From Diatrype stigma (lineage: Eukaryota > Ascomycota > Sordariomycetes > Xylariales > Diatrypaceae): a DNA stretch of 64,000 nucleotides. Under the pieces are notes generated by a model. That model was not told where the DNA came from and did no database searches. It worked only from the letters and a program-made list of their open reading frames with translations. The position numbers and the translations under genes were made by a program. Location of the stretch: NCBI GenBank assembly GCA_022225965.2, contig JAKJXP020000004.1, forward strand, positions 620,001 to 684,000, given 5' to 3'. Positions 12,989 to 25,800 of the stretch are shown here, piece after piece; position 1 is the stretch's first letter, and each line of letters opens with the position of its first letter.

Positions 12989-15428
12989 TTATTCGATCCT
13001 CTTCTTGCCTTCTTCGGCGTTGATGTACCTCGCCGTGCTGAGGCCGCGCTCGTGTCTCGCGATGAGCGGTCCGATCAGCTTGTCTTTCCGCACGTTGCTG
13101 ATAGCATCCATGTAGCCCTCGACAGCCCAAGGGCGCGGGTTCAACTTCGGCCAGTTGACCTGTATTCATCTGTGAGCACATGTTTTCTTACCATAGTGTT
13201 GTGAAGGGGGATGAAGGGAATAATGTGGTGAAACGACGCGTGCCTGGGGCTTGGGATGTGAGGCAAATAGTGCTGACTAAAGACTGAATGAAGAGAAGGG
13301 TGGCAGGAGTATGGCATGCATAAATAAAACAAAAATACTCACGTAAAGCATTCCATTGCCGAGGATGAAGTTCAGACACCACGCGCCGACGACTGTCCAG
13401 ACCAAGATGAAGAAGCGGGTGGGCAGCACGGCGGCGCCAGGGGCGCGGGGCGTGAGCACGGCCACGAGGACCAGGAAGATGCTGAAGGCGAGCACATAAG
13501 GGATGCTCTGGATGAGGATGGGCCGCCGGTCGGCGAAGACGAGGGCGGGACCGACGGCGGCGGTGGCGGGCAGGTAGGCGCCGAGGAAGAGGTCGTAGGC
13601 GTCCTGGCGCGGGCCGTCGCGGAAGTTGTTAAGGTAGTAGCGCGTGACGGCGATGCGGCCGTCGGCGAGGGCGCCGGCCTTGGTGCGCTTGCCTGTGCGC
13701 GTGATGTCCGTCTTCATGGCGCCCGTGCCGGCGTACGCGCGCGACACCGTGTCGGCGTTGTCGGCCCAGATGTTGCGGAACAGGAACTCGAAGTCCGGGT
13801 CGGCGTTCGCAAACGTCTCGCCCCGTCCCAGCAGGCCCAAGTCGACGAACACCCGGTCTAGCGTCCACCGCGCCAGCATCGATTGCACCACGTTGGTCCG
13901 GTCCAGCGAGTCCATGCAGTTGGTCCGCACCACGCTCGACTGCAGGCTCCGCGGCTCCAGGGCGCCGCCGCCCGCCGCCGCGCTGCTGGTGGCCGCCGGC
14001 ATCTCGACCCCGCGGAAGTACCCCTGCGCGATAAGCGCGTCGTGCAGCTGCTCCACCAGCAGCATGGCCCGGTGCATCTGCATGCCCTTGGTCTCGTGGT
14101 GGAAGTCGAAATAGACGTAGTGCAGGCGGTCGTAGGCCTGCTGGGAGGTGCTAGGCTCAATGGTGTGGAACTTCTCGTCGGTGATCGCGTCGCCCTGAGT
14201 TTTCTCAACCGGCGATGTCTGGACCATCTGCACAACCTGCTCGTACGTCTTCTTCATCCGCTCTTCCCGGCCCTTCTGGTTCACCAGGTTGACCAGGTAG
14301 TTATCGCCGTAGATGCGGATCTGCTCGTCGAAGTGCTTCTTAGCAGCCGGCATGGCAGTTTCGATGCCGCGGACCTGGAGTTTCGGGGTGTACTTCAGGA
14401 CGTTGATCTCGGCCCAGTAGGCGGGCACACTGCCTCGCGTCTGGACGTACGACATGATTTGCATCTCGCGACCGTCGGAACCGCCCAGCTTTCCACTCTG
14501 CATATCACCCGTCCCCGAAAAGCCGCCCATGCGGCTGTTGGTATCGTTCAAGATGACAATCTGCTCTGTTTCGTTGTAGTTCGAGGCATGGCCGTCCTCG
14601 TCGAGGCCTCGCGTGAAGTATCGGGTACCAGCACGATATCTCGACTTGCGGGTGATGAGAGCGAGGGTCAGGGGTGTACCCTTCATGGTGGTAGGTCGGA
14701 TCTCAAGCGTGCCGAACATGACGGGGAGGATATAGGGGTCAGCGCCAGGCTGAGGCCCCTGCTGGGACCGACCGCCCGTCCTGCGGAAGTCGATCAGGTC
14801 GGACTGGACGAAGCGGTTCCAGAAGAAACGGTCATCCGACCGCATCCAGAGGGGGGCGGAGTTGTCGACGGAAGCTTGTCTCTGGAAGCTGTTGGTGAGG
14901 TCTATAGAATAGGAAAAGTACATGGGTCCGGGTAGGATCCATGTTTTAAGCAGCGACAAGAACTGGTCCTCGTCCGGGTCATGGATCTGTCGTTCGCGCA
15001 TAGGAAGGAGCTCGGTAGCAATGACCTTGTAGACCATATGCCCCCTGAGGCGGCCCATAGGTTGGGCCTTGGTGATGACGATGACATACTTGTCTGTTTA
15101 CCGTCAAGAAGGCAGGTAATCGGTCAGTCGGGCAGCCAGTCTATGCTTCACCTTCTAAGAATATAGGGGTGAGGCCAGGGTAGATGGATACCTATAGCTG
15201 TAGGCATACTTCGTACATACCAAGTCTCAAGCTGATAATGCCCAGAATACCGGCTATACTGGAAACGCGGGAGACGCGTTTGTGTGCAGGCTTCGGCCCA
15301 TCGTTCAACCGTATATCGCCGGTAGGACGGTCTAGGAGGAGAGCAGGCGCATTAGGAGACGAGGGGGAGGTGAAGGTATAGGAATCGGCGGACACATGGA
15401 CATTGATGTCCCGGAACGGAAGCGTCAT
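12989..15428 (-). CDS. SAC1: Sac1-type phosphoinositide phosphatase
   Basis: Dephosphorylates phosphoinositides, chiefly PI4P, at the ER/Golgi. Exons are 15428-15221, 15093-13343 and 13159-12989, with donors GTATGT and GTGAGT and in-frame junctions, giving 709 aa. The Sac domain begins near residue 70 with KYVIVITKAQPMGRLRGH. It contains the family signature SRYRAGTRYFTRGLDEDGHA and the CX5R(T/S) active-site motif NCMDSLDRTN, with the catalytic Cys at about residue 462. Two hydrophobic segments near the C terminus (exon 2 end) fit the ER/Golgi membrane anchors of Sac1. The last exon encodes the typical VNWPKL start and ends KKRIE. Yeast Sac1 is 623 aa; this one is longer, partly through Gly/Ser-rich insertions. 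The short last exon explains why the frame otherwise runs into non-homologous residues after 13343. Confidence 0.95.
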
Positions 15429-16718
15429 GACGGGCAGGTCGCAGGTGGCATGAGAAGTGAACGAGGGAAGGATTCGGGGACTCGGGACCCCTTTACGAAT
15501 TACAGAATAGCTATAGTGATAAGAAGTGAGAAAGTGAGTAGTGAGTAGTGAGAAGTGAGAAGCGCGAAGTCAAAAGAGGCCGTGTCACGATCTTCGGGAC
15601 CAGCAGGCCAGATGTTCCAGATGTCAGTCAGGGTTGGACGAATTAATTTCAAGGTACATGATGAAATGCCAAGACGTCAGGGTGACTTATGATTTGTGAC
15701 TTATGTAAACCACGTATCGCGGAGGGACACATGCAGGCTGTTCAAGGTTGCTACCTGCCTACGAATACCCATGTATGTATGTACATACCGTACCTAGGTA
15801 ATTAGTGCAGATAACGTGCCAATCCAGCCCGTCCAGCACATTGCGATTGTACATACCTAAGTACCTACCACCGACACCGACACAGACTCGCCCCGGGGAC
15901 TGCCACAGCCACTCAGCCACCTTGCATCAAGAAATGCATATTTCAACATGACGTGACGACCTCGGGACGTTGTATAACTCCTTATGATTATACTGTTTTA
16001 GACTAAACCTTTGGCATTATCTACAAAATTTGTATTATACGTACGGATCACTTGCATACTTATGTAGGTACTTCGTACAAACCCAATCACAAAGGCTGGT
16101 ACGTCACATGCACATCGGCTTCGGGCATGCACCGGTTGACCAGCTCAGAAAGCCGCCACACTCAGCCACTCCGAGACACGAGTCCTTTATCTTAGGTACA
16201 TACAGTATCCATACATGTATGTAGGTAGGTAGACACGGTAACCAACTAAGGATGTCTCCAAGCCTTCCAAGCCTTCCCGACATCACGCTCTCAAGGCAGT
16301 CACCTAACTAACTACCTAAATATACCACCTGCACATCAACTACCCATCACCTATCCTGCTACCTATTTCGCCTCTTACCGACAGAACTCTCCGCGCCAGG
16401 CCTTCTCTCCTTCATCATCCACGGTGACGGATTTCTTCCAACTTCTGGATACTAACTACCTAATAGTACTGTTCACACTTTCAACCCCTTGCCTACCAAC
16501 CAACCTACTTCGTTGTTGGGTGCCGCTTGCATCTACCCCGAGCAGACCGACGGCCCATCAACACCCCTACGTATCTGCCGATAAGATACGCCTGGCCACT
16601 CCATCGTGTCCTTGTTGTCTCGCAGCCCAGCCGACCTTTTCCTCAATTTGGCTGTTCTATCTCTCTCGTGGCTTCTGTCGTCTCAGCTTCACCACATATC
16701 TCACCATCCTCGAACGTC
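15429..16718. other. Divergent promoter region between Sac1 and Rab5 genes
   Basis: Shared upstream region of two divergently transcribed genes. It contains an imperfect AGTGAG tandem run (about 15525-15562), TACCTAGGTA-type palindromes (about 15790), and a pyrimidine-rich stretch from about 16330 to the Rab5 ATG, typical of a fungal 5' leader. No further gene is seen. Confidence 0.6.
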
Positions 16719-17661
16719 ATGGCTTCTCGCGCAGGACCAGCAGGCGGCCGTGGTCTGAATACCCGCTTTGCACAATTCAAACTCGTATTATTGGGTATGA
16801 ACGTGCCCCGTCCCCTGCCCCCCTTCTTTCAGCAGTACCATCTGCACAACTAGGTCGCATGCTAACCTCATTCATACAGGGGAATCCGCCGTAGGAAAGG
16901 TAATACCAAGTCCTGCAGTGTTCGCTGGGATAATATAGTTGCTGACGTCAACGATAGAGTTCGATAGTCCTGCGATTTGTTAAGGTAAGCGACTTCAAAT
17001 CAATGGTACACCACATATTCGGAGTCTAGCAGTACTAAAGCAGTATCTTGCAGGATCAATTTGATTCGTATCGGGAATCCACCATCGGCGCCGCCTTCCT
17101 CACACAGACAATCTCTCTCGATGAGAACACAACTGTCAAGTTCGAGATCTGGGATACCGCCGGCCAGGAGCGATATAAGTCGCTGGCTCCCATGTACTAC
17201 CGTAATGCAAACTGCGCCGTCGTCGTTTACGATATCACCCAATCAGTAGGTTTTCTACACCTATACATACCTGGCGCAGGTACACGGATGTAGACTGACA
17301 CGATGGAATTTAGGCGTCGCTTGACAAGGCAAAGTCGTGGGTGAAGGAGTTGCAGAGGCAGGCCAACGAGAACATCATTATCGCCCTCGCCGGCAACAAG
17401 CTCGACTTGGTAACGGAACAGCCGGATAAGCGAGCGATAACGACAGCAGATGCCGAGGCATACGCAAACGAAGCCGGCCTGCTATTCTTCGAGACATCGG
17501 CCAAGACAGCAGAGAATGTGCGGGAACTATTTACAGCGATCGCCAAAAAGCTTCCTCTAGACCAGGTTGGCCCACGACACACCAGGCCAGGACAACGACC
17601 GGGAGTGAGCTTGGCGCCCGAAGGCGCAAACACACAGTCAGGCGGTCCTTGTGCTTGTTGA
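16719..17661 (+). CDS. Rab5-family small GTPase (Vps21/Ypt51-like)
   Basis: GTPase that organises early-endosome fusion and endocytic and vacuolar sorting. Five exons: 16719-16794, 16880-16899 (only 20 bp), 16958-16984 (27 bp), 17054-17245 and 17314-17661, giving 220 aa with all phases consistent. Visible motifs: P-loop GESAVGKSS (residues 26-34), split across three exons; a switch I/effector segment with [11 protein letters not shown], diagnostic of Rab5; switch [25 protein letters not shown] for guanine recognition; ETSAK (G5). The C terminus ends GGPCAC, a CXC geranylgeranylation site. The segment before it ([13 protein letters not shown]) is the usual hypervariable tail. Filamentous fungi often have two Rab5 paralogues, and I cannot say which this is. 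It is divergent from Sac1 across a 1.3-kb spacer. Confidence 0.95.
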
Positions 17662-19107
17662 GAGACGTTACATCTCATCATCGATTCTCATGCGCCCGAT
17701 TTGGACCTAATGGCTAGGATAACGACTCTGCTCGAAACTACAATCGTTCTCGTTTCGGCCTGTAATATTCTGTTCTGCTTGGGGCCTAGAGGGGCTGGTT
17801 CGATCTCCCCTGACTAGGGGGCTGGGGGTCATGAACGGACTAGGTGAGACACCCAAATCACGCGAAGCTCATTATGACCCTCATATTATCTTTGTTTTTT
17901 GCATCTTCGACACTACATGAAGAGGCTCGGAAGTTGATGGCAGTCATGAGGAGCACGGGGGCAGGGAGAAGTCATGGAAGGCCACGAATTCGGACGCCGT
18001 CGAGAAACTGGATGTGTATATTTCTTTTGGGAGTTCTTCTGTTTGGGGGGACAGTGCTTAGCCCCTTCTTAATACGTGACATACTACTTCGTTCATCTTG
18101 GTGTTTTTGCGGGGTGGACTAGGTGCTCATCGAAGATACGAGTTAACTAGAATAATGAGCACCAAGACAAGGCCGGACCAAACAAGACAAGACAAGACAA
18201 GAAGGGTTTTTGAGTTTCATCAGCGGGGCAGAGACAACTTGACAAGGCAGGGCAGGGTCAGTTCTCTGCGCAAATTGAGCAATAGACAACTACTTATCTC
18301 GCATACCCCTTACATGAGTCCAGTGATCTGGTGAACGAAGACTATCTTATATATTATATAGCCATAGTTACAGAGATATCGAACTCTAGGAGTACATGAT
18401 GTTTATGAGTAGAAAGACAGTGAAACGAGTTTATAGCTCGATGATGCAGAGCCCGGGATGATATCGCGGTTGCCTACCGAGATATCCGATTCCGATATAA
18501 TCTACCTCAGGTGCCGAACTCTACTCCATATAGGGACGCGGGCACACGATAGACCCATCGGTCGATACCGGGGCGCTGTTTCCACTATTCCACGAAGTAA
18601 CCTGGAACATGGCAGCCTGGGTGCGTTTTCTTGATTGTCGGCCCTCGGGACTTCGTGATGCAGTGACGCAGTGAGGATGCGATGATTCGATGAATAATCA
18701 TCCCAGCCTAACCAGTCTGGGAATGGCTTGGTCTGATAAAGCAGCTGGCAGGCCGTAGGTGCGTCAGATTATCAGATTGGAGCCCTGGAGCCCTGGAGCT
18801 TCCCGTCCGAGGTTTTTGCCGGCTAGACCTGGGCAGCTGCTGGGACATCATAGGTAGTTACCTAGGTAGTACTGTACATACTAGACTAGCAGAGCCGTAC
18901 CTGCCAGCCCAGTATTGTAGGTACATACAGTACGTGGGTACTTGACATATTGAAACGGAACATATTGGAATTTATTCCACTCGTCCACTCATAAAACGAA
19001 CCGAGCCCAACAGCGTGATTTCGTGATATCACCACCACCTTTTACCCTCCACCCCCCACGACTACTCGACGACAATTCGCGCACTGAAGGCCCCGCTCGA
19101 TGCCCTC
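17662..19107. other. Intergenic, simple repeats only
   Basis: Contains a GACAA tandem run near 18178-18202, a GGAGCCCT tandem triplet near 18779-18800, and CCTAGGTA palindromes near 18858. Plus-strand frames up to 92 codons look like chance. Confidence 0.6.
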
Positions 19108-21425
19108 ATGTTGCGGACTTCGTTGCGATCCGTCAGGGCCTTGGGCTCGAGGCCTGTCGCTACTGCCTCTTCCTCTGCCTCTGCCTCTGCTTCTGCCGTC
19201 CGTCCGTGGCAACACTCTGTGATCGCGAGCCCAGCTCGTGCCATTGGAAGCGTACGTCCGACTTCTACATTGTCATTGCACCTGCTGTGAACGCTCTAGC
19301 AGCAAACCATGTTATTGACAAGCTTTGGTTTGTTATAGCGAGGGTATGCCAACGGGAGAAAGGCGTCCATTGAGGACTCGAAGCCTGTCAAGTTACCTAC
19401 TACCGAGACCACAACTGCCGCCTCGAGCGACGCCCCGATTCCCAGGTTGCGATCCGAGATCGATGCGAAGGAAGTTCCTCTGTCGCCCCCTGCGCCTGAC
19501 ACGACGACCACTCCCCGAAGCAACACGACAGCCCCTGCTTCATCACCAGTAGCCCCGCCACCCCCACCTCCTGCTGCCCCTGTTAAGAAGAGGAAGGGCT
19601 TCTTCCGTCGCTTATACAACAGACTCGTGACTCTTATTCTGCTGGGCGCAATCTCATTCGGTGGTGGTGTCTGGTACTCCCGCATCAACGACAACTTCCA
19701 TGATTTCTTTACCGAGTACGTCCCCTACGGCGAACAGGCCGTTCTATACTTCGAGGAGCTTGATCTCCAGAAGAAGTATCCCCGCCTGAACTTAGGGGGC
19801 ATAAGAAGTAAGAGCACGGGCGAGAGTGTCAGGATCCAGCCCCAGAGCGGTGCCTCATGGCGTGTGGCAGACAGCGGAGAGCCCGCAGGGCGACAGTCCA
19901 GCGCTATGCGTGATATTGCTGCCAGCAAGAAAGCTGCCGCTTCTTCCGCGCCCGAAAAGCAGTCGGCTGTTACCGAAGCAAATCCCAAGACCGATGCAAC
20001 TAAAACAGAGCCTGTGCCTGTTGCTAAGTCTGCTGAACCGCCCAAGGCCAGCACCGCAGCGTTAGAAAAAGATGTTGAGAATGCCGCAGACAAGGTACGC
20101 AACGGCTGTGACCGGCTGTGTTATCTACACCACTAAGACCTACGGATCTTTACTGATGACATATATAGCCTACAAAAGGGAAGGCGGACAAGTCAGGATT
20201 CGTACCACCAGAGGTTGACGAGCCATCGCGATTCCCACCGCCAGCTCCTATCGACCCTCTCGCTATCAAAGACGCCGAAGAGCCCGTGGTGCAGGAGCTA
20301 GTCCGTATGCTTAACGACGTAATTACCGTGATCAACGCCGACGAGTCGAGCGAGCGCTTCTCAGCGACCATCTACAAGGCGAAGAACGAGCTGAGCAAGG
20401 TCGGCTCTGAGATCCGCGATATCAAGGCCAGGGCCGAGGCCGACGCCGCCTCGCAGGTCTCGTCCAAGATCAAGGAGTTTGAGGGCGCGGCAAACGAGCT
20501 GATCGGCCGCGTCGAGAAGACGATGGAGGCCCAGGAGACCCAGTGGCGGAAGGAGTTCGAGGACGAGATGCGGCACATCCGCGACGCCTACGAGGCGCGG
20601 TTCCAGACGGAGCGTGAGCACGAGCAGCGCGTCAACGAGGCCAAGCTCCACAACCAGCTCTTGGAGCAGGCCGTCGCGCTGAAGCAACAGTTCCTCGCGG
20701 ACGTGCGGGACCGGGTGGAGGCGGAGCGAAACGCGCGGCTGGGCAAGCTCGACGCCCTCAGCGGCGCCGTCCGCGAGCTCGAGACCCTGACGACTGGTTG
20801 GAACGACGTCGTGGACCTGAACCTGCGTACGCAGCAGCTGCACGTGGCGGTTGAGGCGGTGCGCGCCAGCCTGCGCGACGACGTGGACCAAGAACACCCG
20901 CGGCCCTTCGTCCGCGAGCTGGTCGCCCTTCGCGAGATCGCCGCCGACGACCCCGTCGTCAACGCCGCCATCGCCTCCATCAACCCCTCGGCTTACCAGC
21001 GCGGCGTCGCCAGCCCCGCCCAGCTCGTCGACCGCTTCCGCCGCGTCGCGTCCGAGGTCCGCAAGGCTGCCCTGCTGCCCGACGATGCTGGCGTCGCTAG
21101 CCACGCCTCCAGCCTCGTCCTAAGCAAGCTGATGTTCCGCAAGCCAGTTGGACACGAACATGCTGATGGCGGTAGCACTGGAGGAGTCAGCAATGGTAAC
21201 GGTAACGGCAATGGGGATGTCGAGAGCATCCTCGCCCGCACCCAGGCCTTCCTCGAGGAGGGGAACCTCGATGCTGCCGCTCGCGAGGTCAATGGCCTGC
21301 AGGGCTGGGCCAAGACGCTGTCGCGCGACTGGCTGGCTGAGGTAAGGAAGGTGCTAGAGGTGCAGCAGGCTCTTGAGGTCATCGCCACGGAGGCTAGGCT
21401 CCAGTCTCTAAAGGTCGAAGGGTAG
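19108..21425 (+). CDS. MIC60: MICOS complex subunit MIC60 (mitofilin)
   Basis: Core subunit of the MICOS complex of the mitochondrial inner membrane, which forms crista junctions. Exons 19108-19251, 19339-20094 and 20169-21425 give 718 aa; donors are GTACGT and GTACGC, and all junctions are in phase 0. The N terminus is a basic, Ser/Ala-rich presequence (MLRTSLRSVRALGSRPVATA). A Pro-rich linker follows, then KKRKGFFRRLYNRLV and one membrane segment (about residues 140-160). An Ala/Lys/Pro-rich intermembrane-space linker precedes a long coiled coil (from about residue 340) and the C-terminal mitofilin signature region (from about 560). Yeast Mic60 is 540 aa; filamentous homologues are longer. 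A short Gly/Asn-rich insert (NGNGNGNGD) near the C terminus looks species-specific. Confidence 0.93.
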
Positions 21426-22839
21426 GGTAAAGCTGAGCGGGCTGGTTAGGTCGGTACGGTCTAGGATAGGAAAATAAAAAGACGGGGAGGGAAGGGAAGG
21501 GAATGGGATGGCAGGTGAGGGAATGGAACATTACTCTTGTTCGTTATCCATGTACCATTTTTTTCTTCTCCTTACGTCCTGCCTAGTCGCTGTACACGAC
21601 ACGCATCATATCACTATCCCACTGTTCTTCTAACCCTGCCTGCCTACCTGCCTACCTGGACCCTACCCACCCACTTATCCACTTGCCCATCTCCATATTC
21701 TACCGCGCTACCTACTCCAGATACAGGAAATGGAAGACAAGGGGATAGGTACGGGGAGGGGAGAAATGGAAAGGAGCGAGCGAGAAAGCCTGGCGTTGTT
21801 GTAAGTTGATTCACTCAAGGAGACTTAACTTAGGACGGGAAAGGGGGGGAGAAGGGGAGGGGAGCTTGTCTGTACGTGTACTAGATAGATACTAAGCAAA
21901 ATAGACGAGAAGGGTATTATTTTGTTTTGCGTCAGTTGGTGCCACATGGAGATTTATATATGAAAGTCCAGCATACTACGTACGCGTCGAGATTATCACG
22001 AAGTGGTATGTATGTATGGTGGATAATTTGATTATACTTATTTTCGTATTTTATCTTTATCTCGTAACGAGGCTAATTAACGCTTCTTTCTTTGCATCCG
22101 CCGGGGCCGGTCCCTTCCTCTTTCTTCTCCCTCACAGACCAACATGAATATCAAGGTATGCTTGGAAAGATACTTTGGGCAGACAGATGGATAGTGTAGT
22201 TACCGCTTTGGGTCGGAAAGCCTCGCCAGTCGCTAGGCGAAGCAACAACTATGTATTGCAGTTGTGAGAGATTCTATGGATGTTCTATCCCCCTCACCCA
22301 TCCGATCCTTCCATCCATGATCGATCTCGAGAATCATCATAAAACTAGAAAAAAGAGGCATATATTACATATGATATGGGTCCTGTACAACGAAAATGAA
22401 AATGAAAAGATAACCGGTGATGCGCCGTGACAAAAATGCAATGCATAGATAGATAGATGAATAATAATAAGAATGGGAACGGAGATGAAGAAAGAAGAGC
22501 CTAGCATGGGTATAGTGGTACAGGCAGTAAGTGAAAAAGGGAATAAAGTTGATAGAAGGAAAACGTAATTAAGGAGAGGGTGAGGCCCAGGTTCGGGCAG
22601 ACGGGTATTATAAGGTCTTGCGGAAAGGAAGAAGGAATGAAAATGAAAATGAGACGTACAAGTCGGGGGTATCATCTTGGAAAGGAGACGGACAGACAGG
22701 CAGGCAGGCTTTGATGGACGACGACCCGACCGATCTCGTCCAACAATGACAGAAACGACGAACATAAGTAGTAGTAGGGAAAAACAAAACTCCTCTATGT
22801 CTCCCTCTCTCCACCAACGCAAGCATCTTCCGTTTGTTT
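21426..22839. other. Intergenic between convergent genes
   Basis: 3' flanks of MIC60 and of the 1367-aa gene. Contains CCTGCCTA-type tandem repeats (about 21638-21660), AG-rich runs and AT-rich DNA. No supported gene. Confidence 0.6.
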
Positions 22840-25800
22840 TTAAAGCCAGAACAGCCATCGAACACCGCCCCAGACGCCCCGCCCGAGGCCGACGAAGACG
22901 CGGGAGACGACGACGATGAACCAGACCCACCACATGAGGCCGACGAGCATGTACTCGAGGGCGAGCCAGCCGGCGCGGCGGACCCAGCGGAAGCGGCGGC
23001 GCCGCCTTCGCAGCATGTGGTCCATGTCGTCCGTGAGGCGCTTGACCTCGAGGCGCCGCGCGTCCAGCAGGTCGCGGCCCACGTCGTCGGCGTCGTCGGC
23101 GCAGCGTCGCGCCCGCTCGCTCAGGTCGGCCGCCAGGCGGGCGCGGAGCGCGTCGCCGCGGCGGTGGAGCACGACCGCGGACGGCGATGTCCCTTCCTCC
23201 TTCCCGGACTCGGATACCGACACCGAGGTGGGGTGGCTGTGGCTGTTGCCCCTCGTGAATTCCGACGCCGACGCCTGCAGCGTCGCGAGGGATCGGTCGA
23301 TGCTCTGCTCCAGGACGCGGGCCGTCGTGGGGAAGAGGTCCGTCTGCTTGGCCGCCGCCACCGCCAGGGCGTTCGCCTGCTGCTGCCTCTTACTGTTGGG
23401 GTCGAGGGTCTCGATGAGCCCCTGGACGTCGGGCCACGTGAGGCCCGTGCCCGTGACGGTAGTAGCCACCACCGCTCTATGATTCTGGTTGATGCTGCTG
23501 CTGCTGCTGCTGCTGTCGAGCGCCGCCGTGCTGGGATCCACCATCATGGTGGCAGCGAAGACAGAAGGAGCGGGGGGGAACAGCGGCTGCGGCTCCTGTG
23601 CGCGGCGCGCGATCTCCATGGCCTTGATGCCGGAGCTGAGGATGAGGGCGCGGATGCGCGCCACCTCGCGCTTAGAGACCTGCGTCCGGTGTGGAGGCGA
23701 CGACGGACTGCTCTGTCGCCGATCCGAGATGGACCACTGCCGGCTTTGGAGGGACAGGGCGGCCGTGGACGAATCCCGCTGTTGCTTTCGACGGTCTTTC
23801 ACTGTCGTCGCGTCATGAACGGGCAGCGCCGTATGGGGGTCCAGGTTGATTCCATCGTTGTCGCCGCTGGGGGGCAGTATTTCCGGATTGGAGACTTCGG
23901 AGATGGCCTGTTTGCTGGGAATTGTGATCGAGGGCGGCGATGACGGAGAGGTTCCTCCCACGTCGATCCGAAGCTTCAGCCTATCGAATCGCTCGGGCCT
24001 CGGGCTTGCGGATCTCGAGATCGGCTTTTGGATAGGCAGCGCATGGTGGTCATACGCCGCAGAGCTGTCCTTCGGGGATTCTAAAACGGACTTGAAAGGA
24101 GGCAAGGTGTCCGAGTAATTTTTGGGGCGGCGAGACTCGGGTTGACGGTTCCCGCCTAGCTGACCTGTGGTAATCGGTTTAGCAGACTTATCTGGTTTCT
24201 GCTCCGAGTCCGAGTCATCCGTCGTCGTTGTGGAAGAGCTATCATCCCGCTCTGAATCCTTTCTCCAGATTAGATCGCCGACCTTCGACACCCCTTCACG
24301 AATGATGCCATCTATCTTAGCCCCGCCCTTGAAAATGCTTCGTAGGCCGAGTGCCTCGTCACTCTTAAATCGTATGCTTCCCACACTACGGTGCGGCTTG
24401 TGACTTTGAGTCGTGGCCCTCGGAATTCTGTATGGCCCTGGGCTTCTAGACCTAGGTATGTCGAGAGATTGTGGCCTTTCTGCTGGAACCGGTGGTGATA
24501 GCAGGGGCTCCTCCACCGGGCTATCGGCCTTCTTTTCTGTCTCCACAACCATTGCTGGCTTGCTTTCCTTTTCATGGACGTTGACCCGTTCTCGACTTCG
24601 GTCACGGAATATATGTTTGACTTTGGAGAATGGTTTCCGAACTGGAGACCCAGGGCGGCTACTGGGCGGTGAAAGATCCATCCCTATAGTCGGCATGTAG
24701 GTATTCGCAGCTCCAGAGGGCCCTAAATCAGGCGATGCTGGTACAGAACTGTCCTGATCTAACGATGGCCGGTAATGCGAAACAGGAACTTCTAAACTAG
24801 CGCGTCCGGAATGCAACGGGGAGGCTTGTCGTTCTTGGGCACGAGGCAATCTCTCTTGTCCTTCGACTAACCCTGCAGATGGTTCTTTGAGACTTCGTAT
24901 GGCACTGAGATGCGGGGGTACTTTATCGGGGGTTGCCGTGCTCCCAGGCAAAACTTTGAAGTCTCTGCTCTCGGCATCGGTCGAGTACTCTCTCTGTTTC
25001 TCACGAGCTTCCTTCGCAAGTATCTCCATCATTTGCTTGTTGAGCAAATCCGTGTCATTAGCACTGAGAGTGCCACTTCGATCCCGTCTTTTACGATCGC
25101 TATCATTATCCGACGAGTCGGAAAGCGAGCCTCTCCTGAATCTGAGGAAATCATGGCCATGCGTAGAATGGCTGTGCCTGTGACTGCCTCTCAAGTCATG
25201 TAGCTTTTGCCGAGCACGGCCACGAGCACTTGTCTGTGGCATATCCATCTCCGCTTTACTCGGCCTAGCTGAATCGAACTGAGAGCTTAACCGCGGATTC
25301 TTCTCCTCGCTAGTCCTCGGATCACCAGTACCAACGGCCGATTTCCCAGGTTCATTTTCGTGTCCAGACAACGGCCGCGAAGACTCCTGCTTAGGAGGGA
25401 ATATCCTTGAATAATGGCGATCCTCGATGAGGAACTTATTGCTATCTTGCTCTAGCCAATATGCGTCGGCGAGCATGTCGGCTGGGTTGATACTCCAATC
25501 CATTCGAGGTCGCTTGAGCATTGCGACTGGCCTCGGGATATTCGAGACGGTCACCCGATCACCTTCTAAGCTCTGAGCTCCCGGAAAAGTAGGTACCGAA
25601 GGCCCCCCAGGCAACGACGGGGAGTGGATAGCAGAGGCGGCGGTTTCATCAACCCACTCAGTCACCTTCATCACCTCACCAAATCCCAGAGTCTCCCCAT
25701 CTATTGTTTTGCGTTCCCGAGCTCGTACCTTTCGGTTCCTAATGTACTGGAGTGGATTATAAGGGCGGCCTAGCGGTGTTTGTTGTGAGCTAGCATGGGC

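Noticed and set aside
13883..14935. 350-codon plus-strand open frame
   Set aside because: Lies antisense to the Sac1 catalytic domain; a GC-bias shadow of a real gene.
20361..21104. 247-codon minus-strand open frame
   Set aside because: Antisense to the MIC60 coiled coil.
16719..21425. Endomembrane gene cluster (Rab5, Sac1, Snx4, Kex2) as a functional unit
   Set aside because: The genes are spread over 45 kb, on both strands and mixed with unrelated genes. Shared theme does not imply a cluster in fungi.
22834..23943. 369-codon plus-strand open frame
   Set aside because: Antisense to the C-terminal part of the 1367-aa gene; Arg/Ala/Gly-rich composition typical of a shadow.
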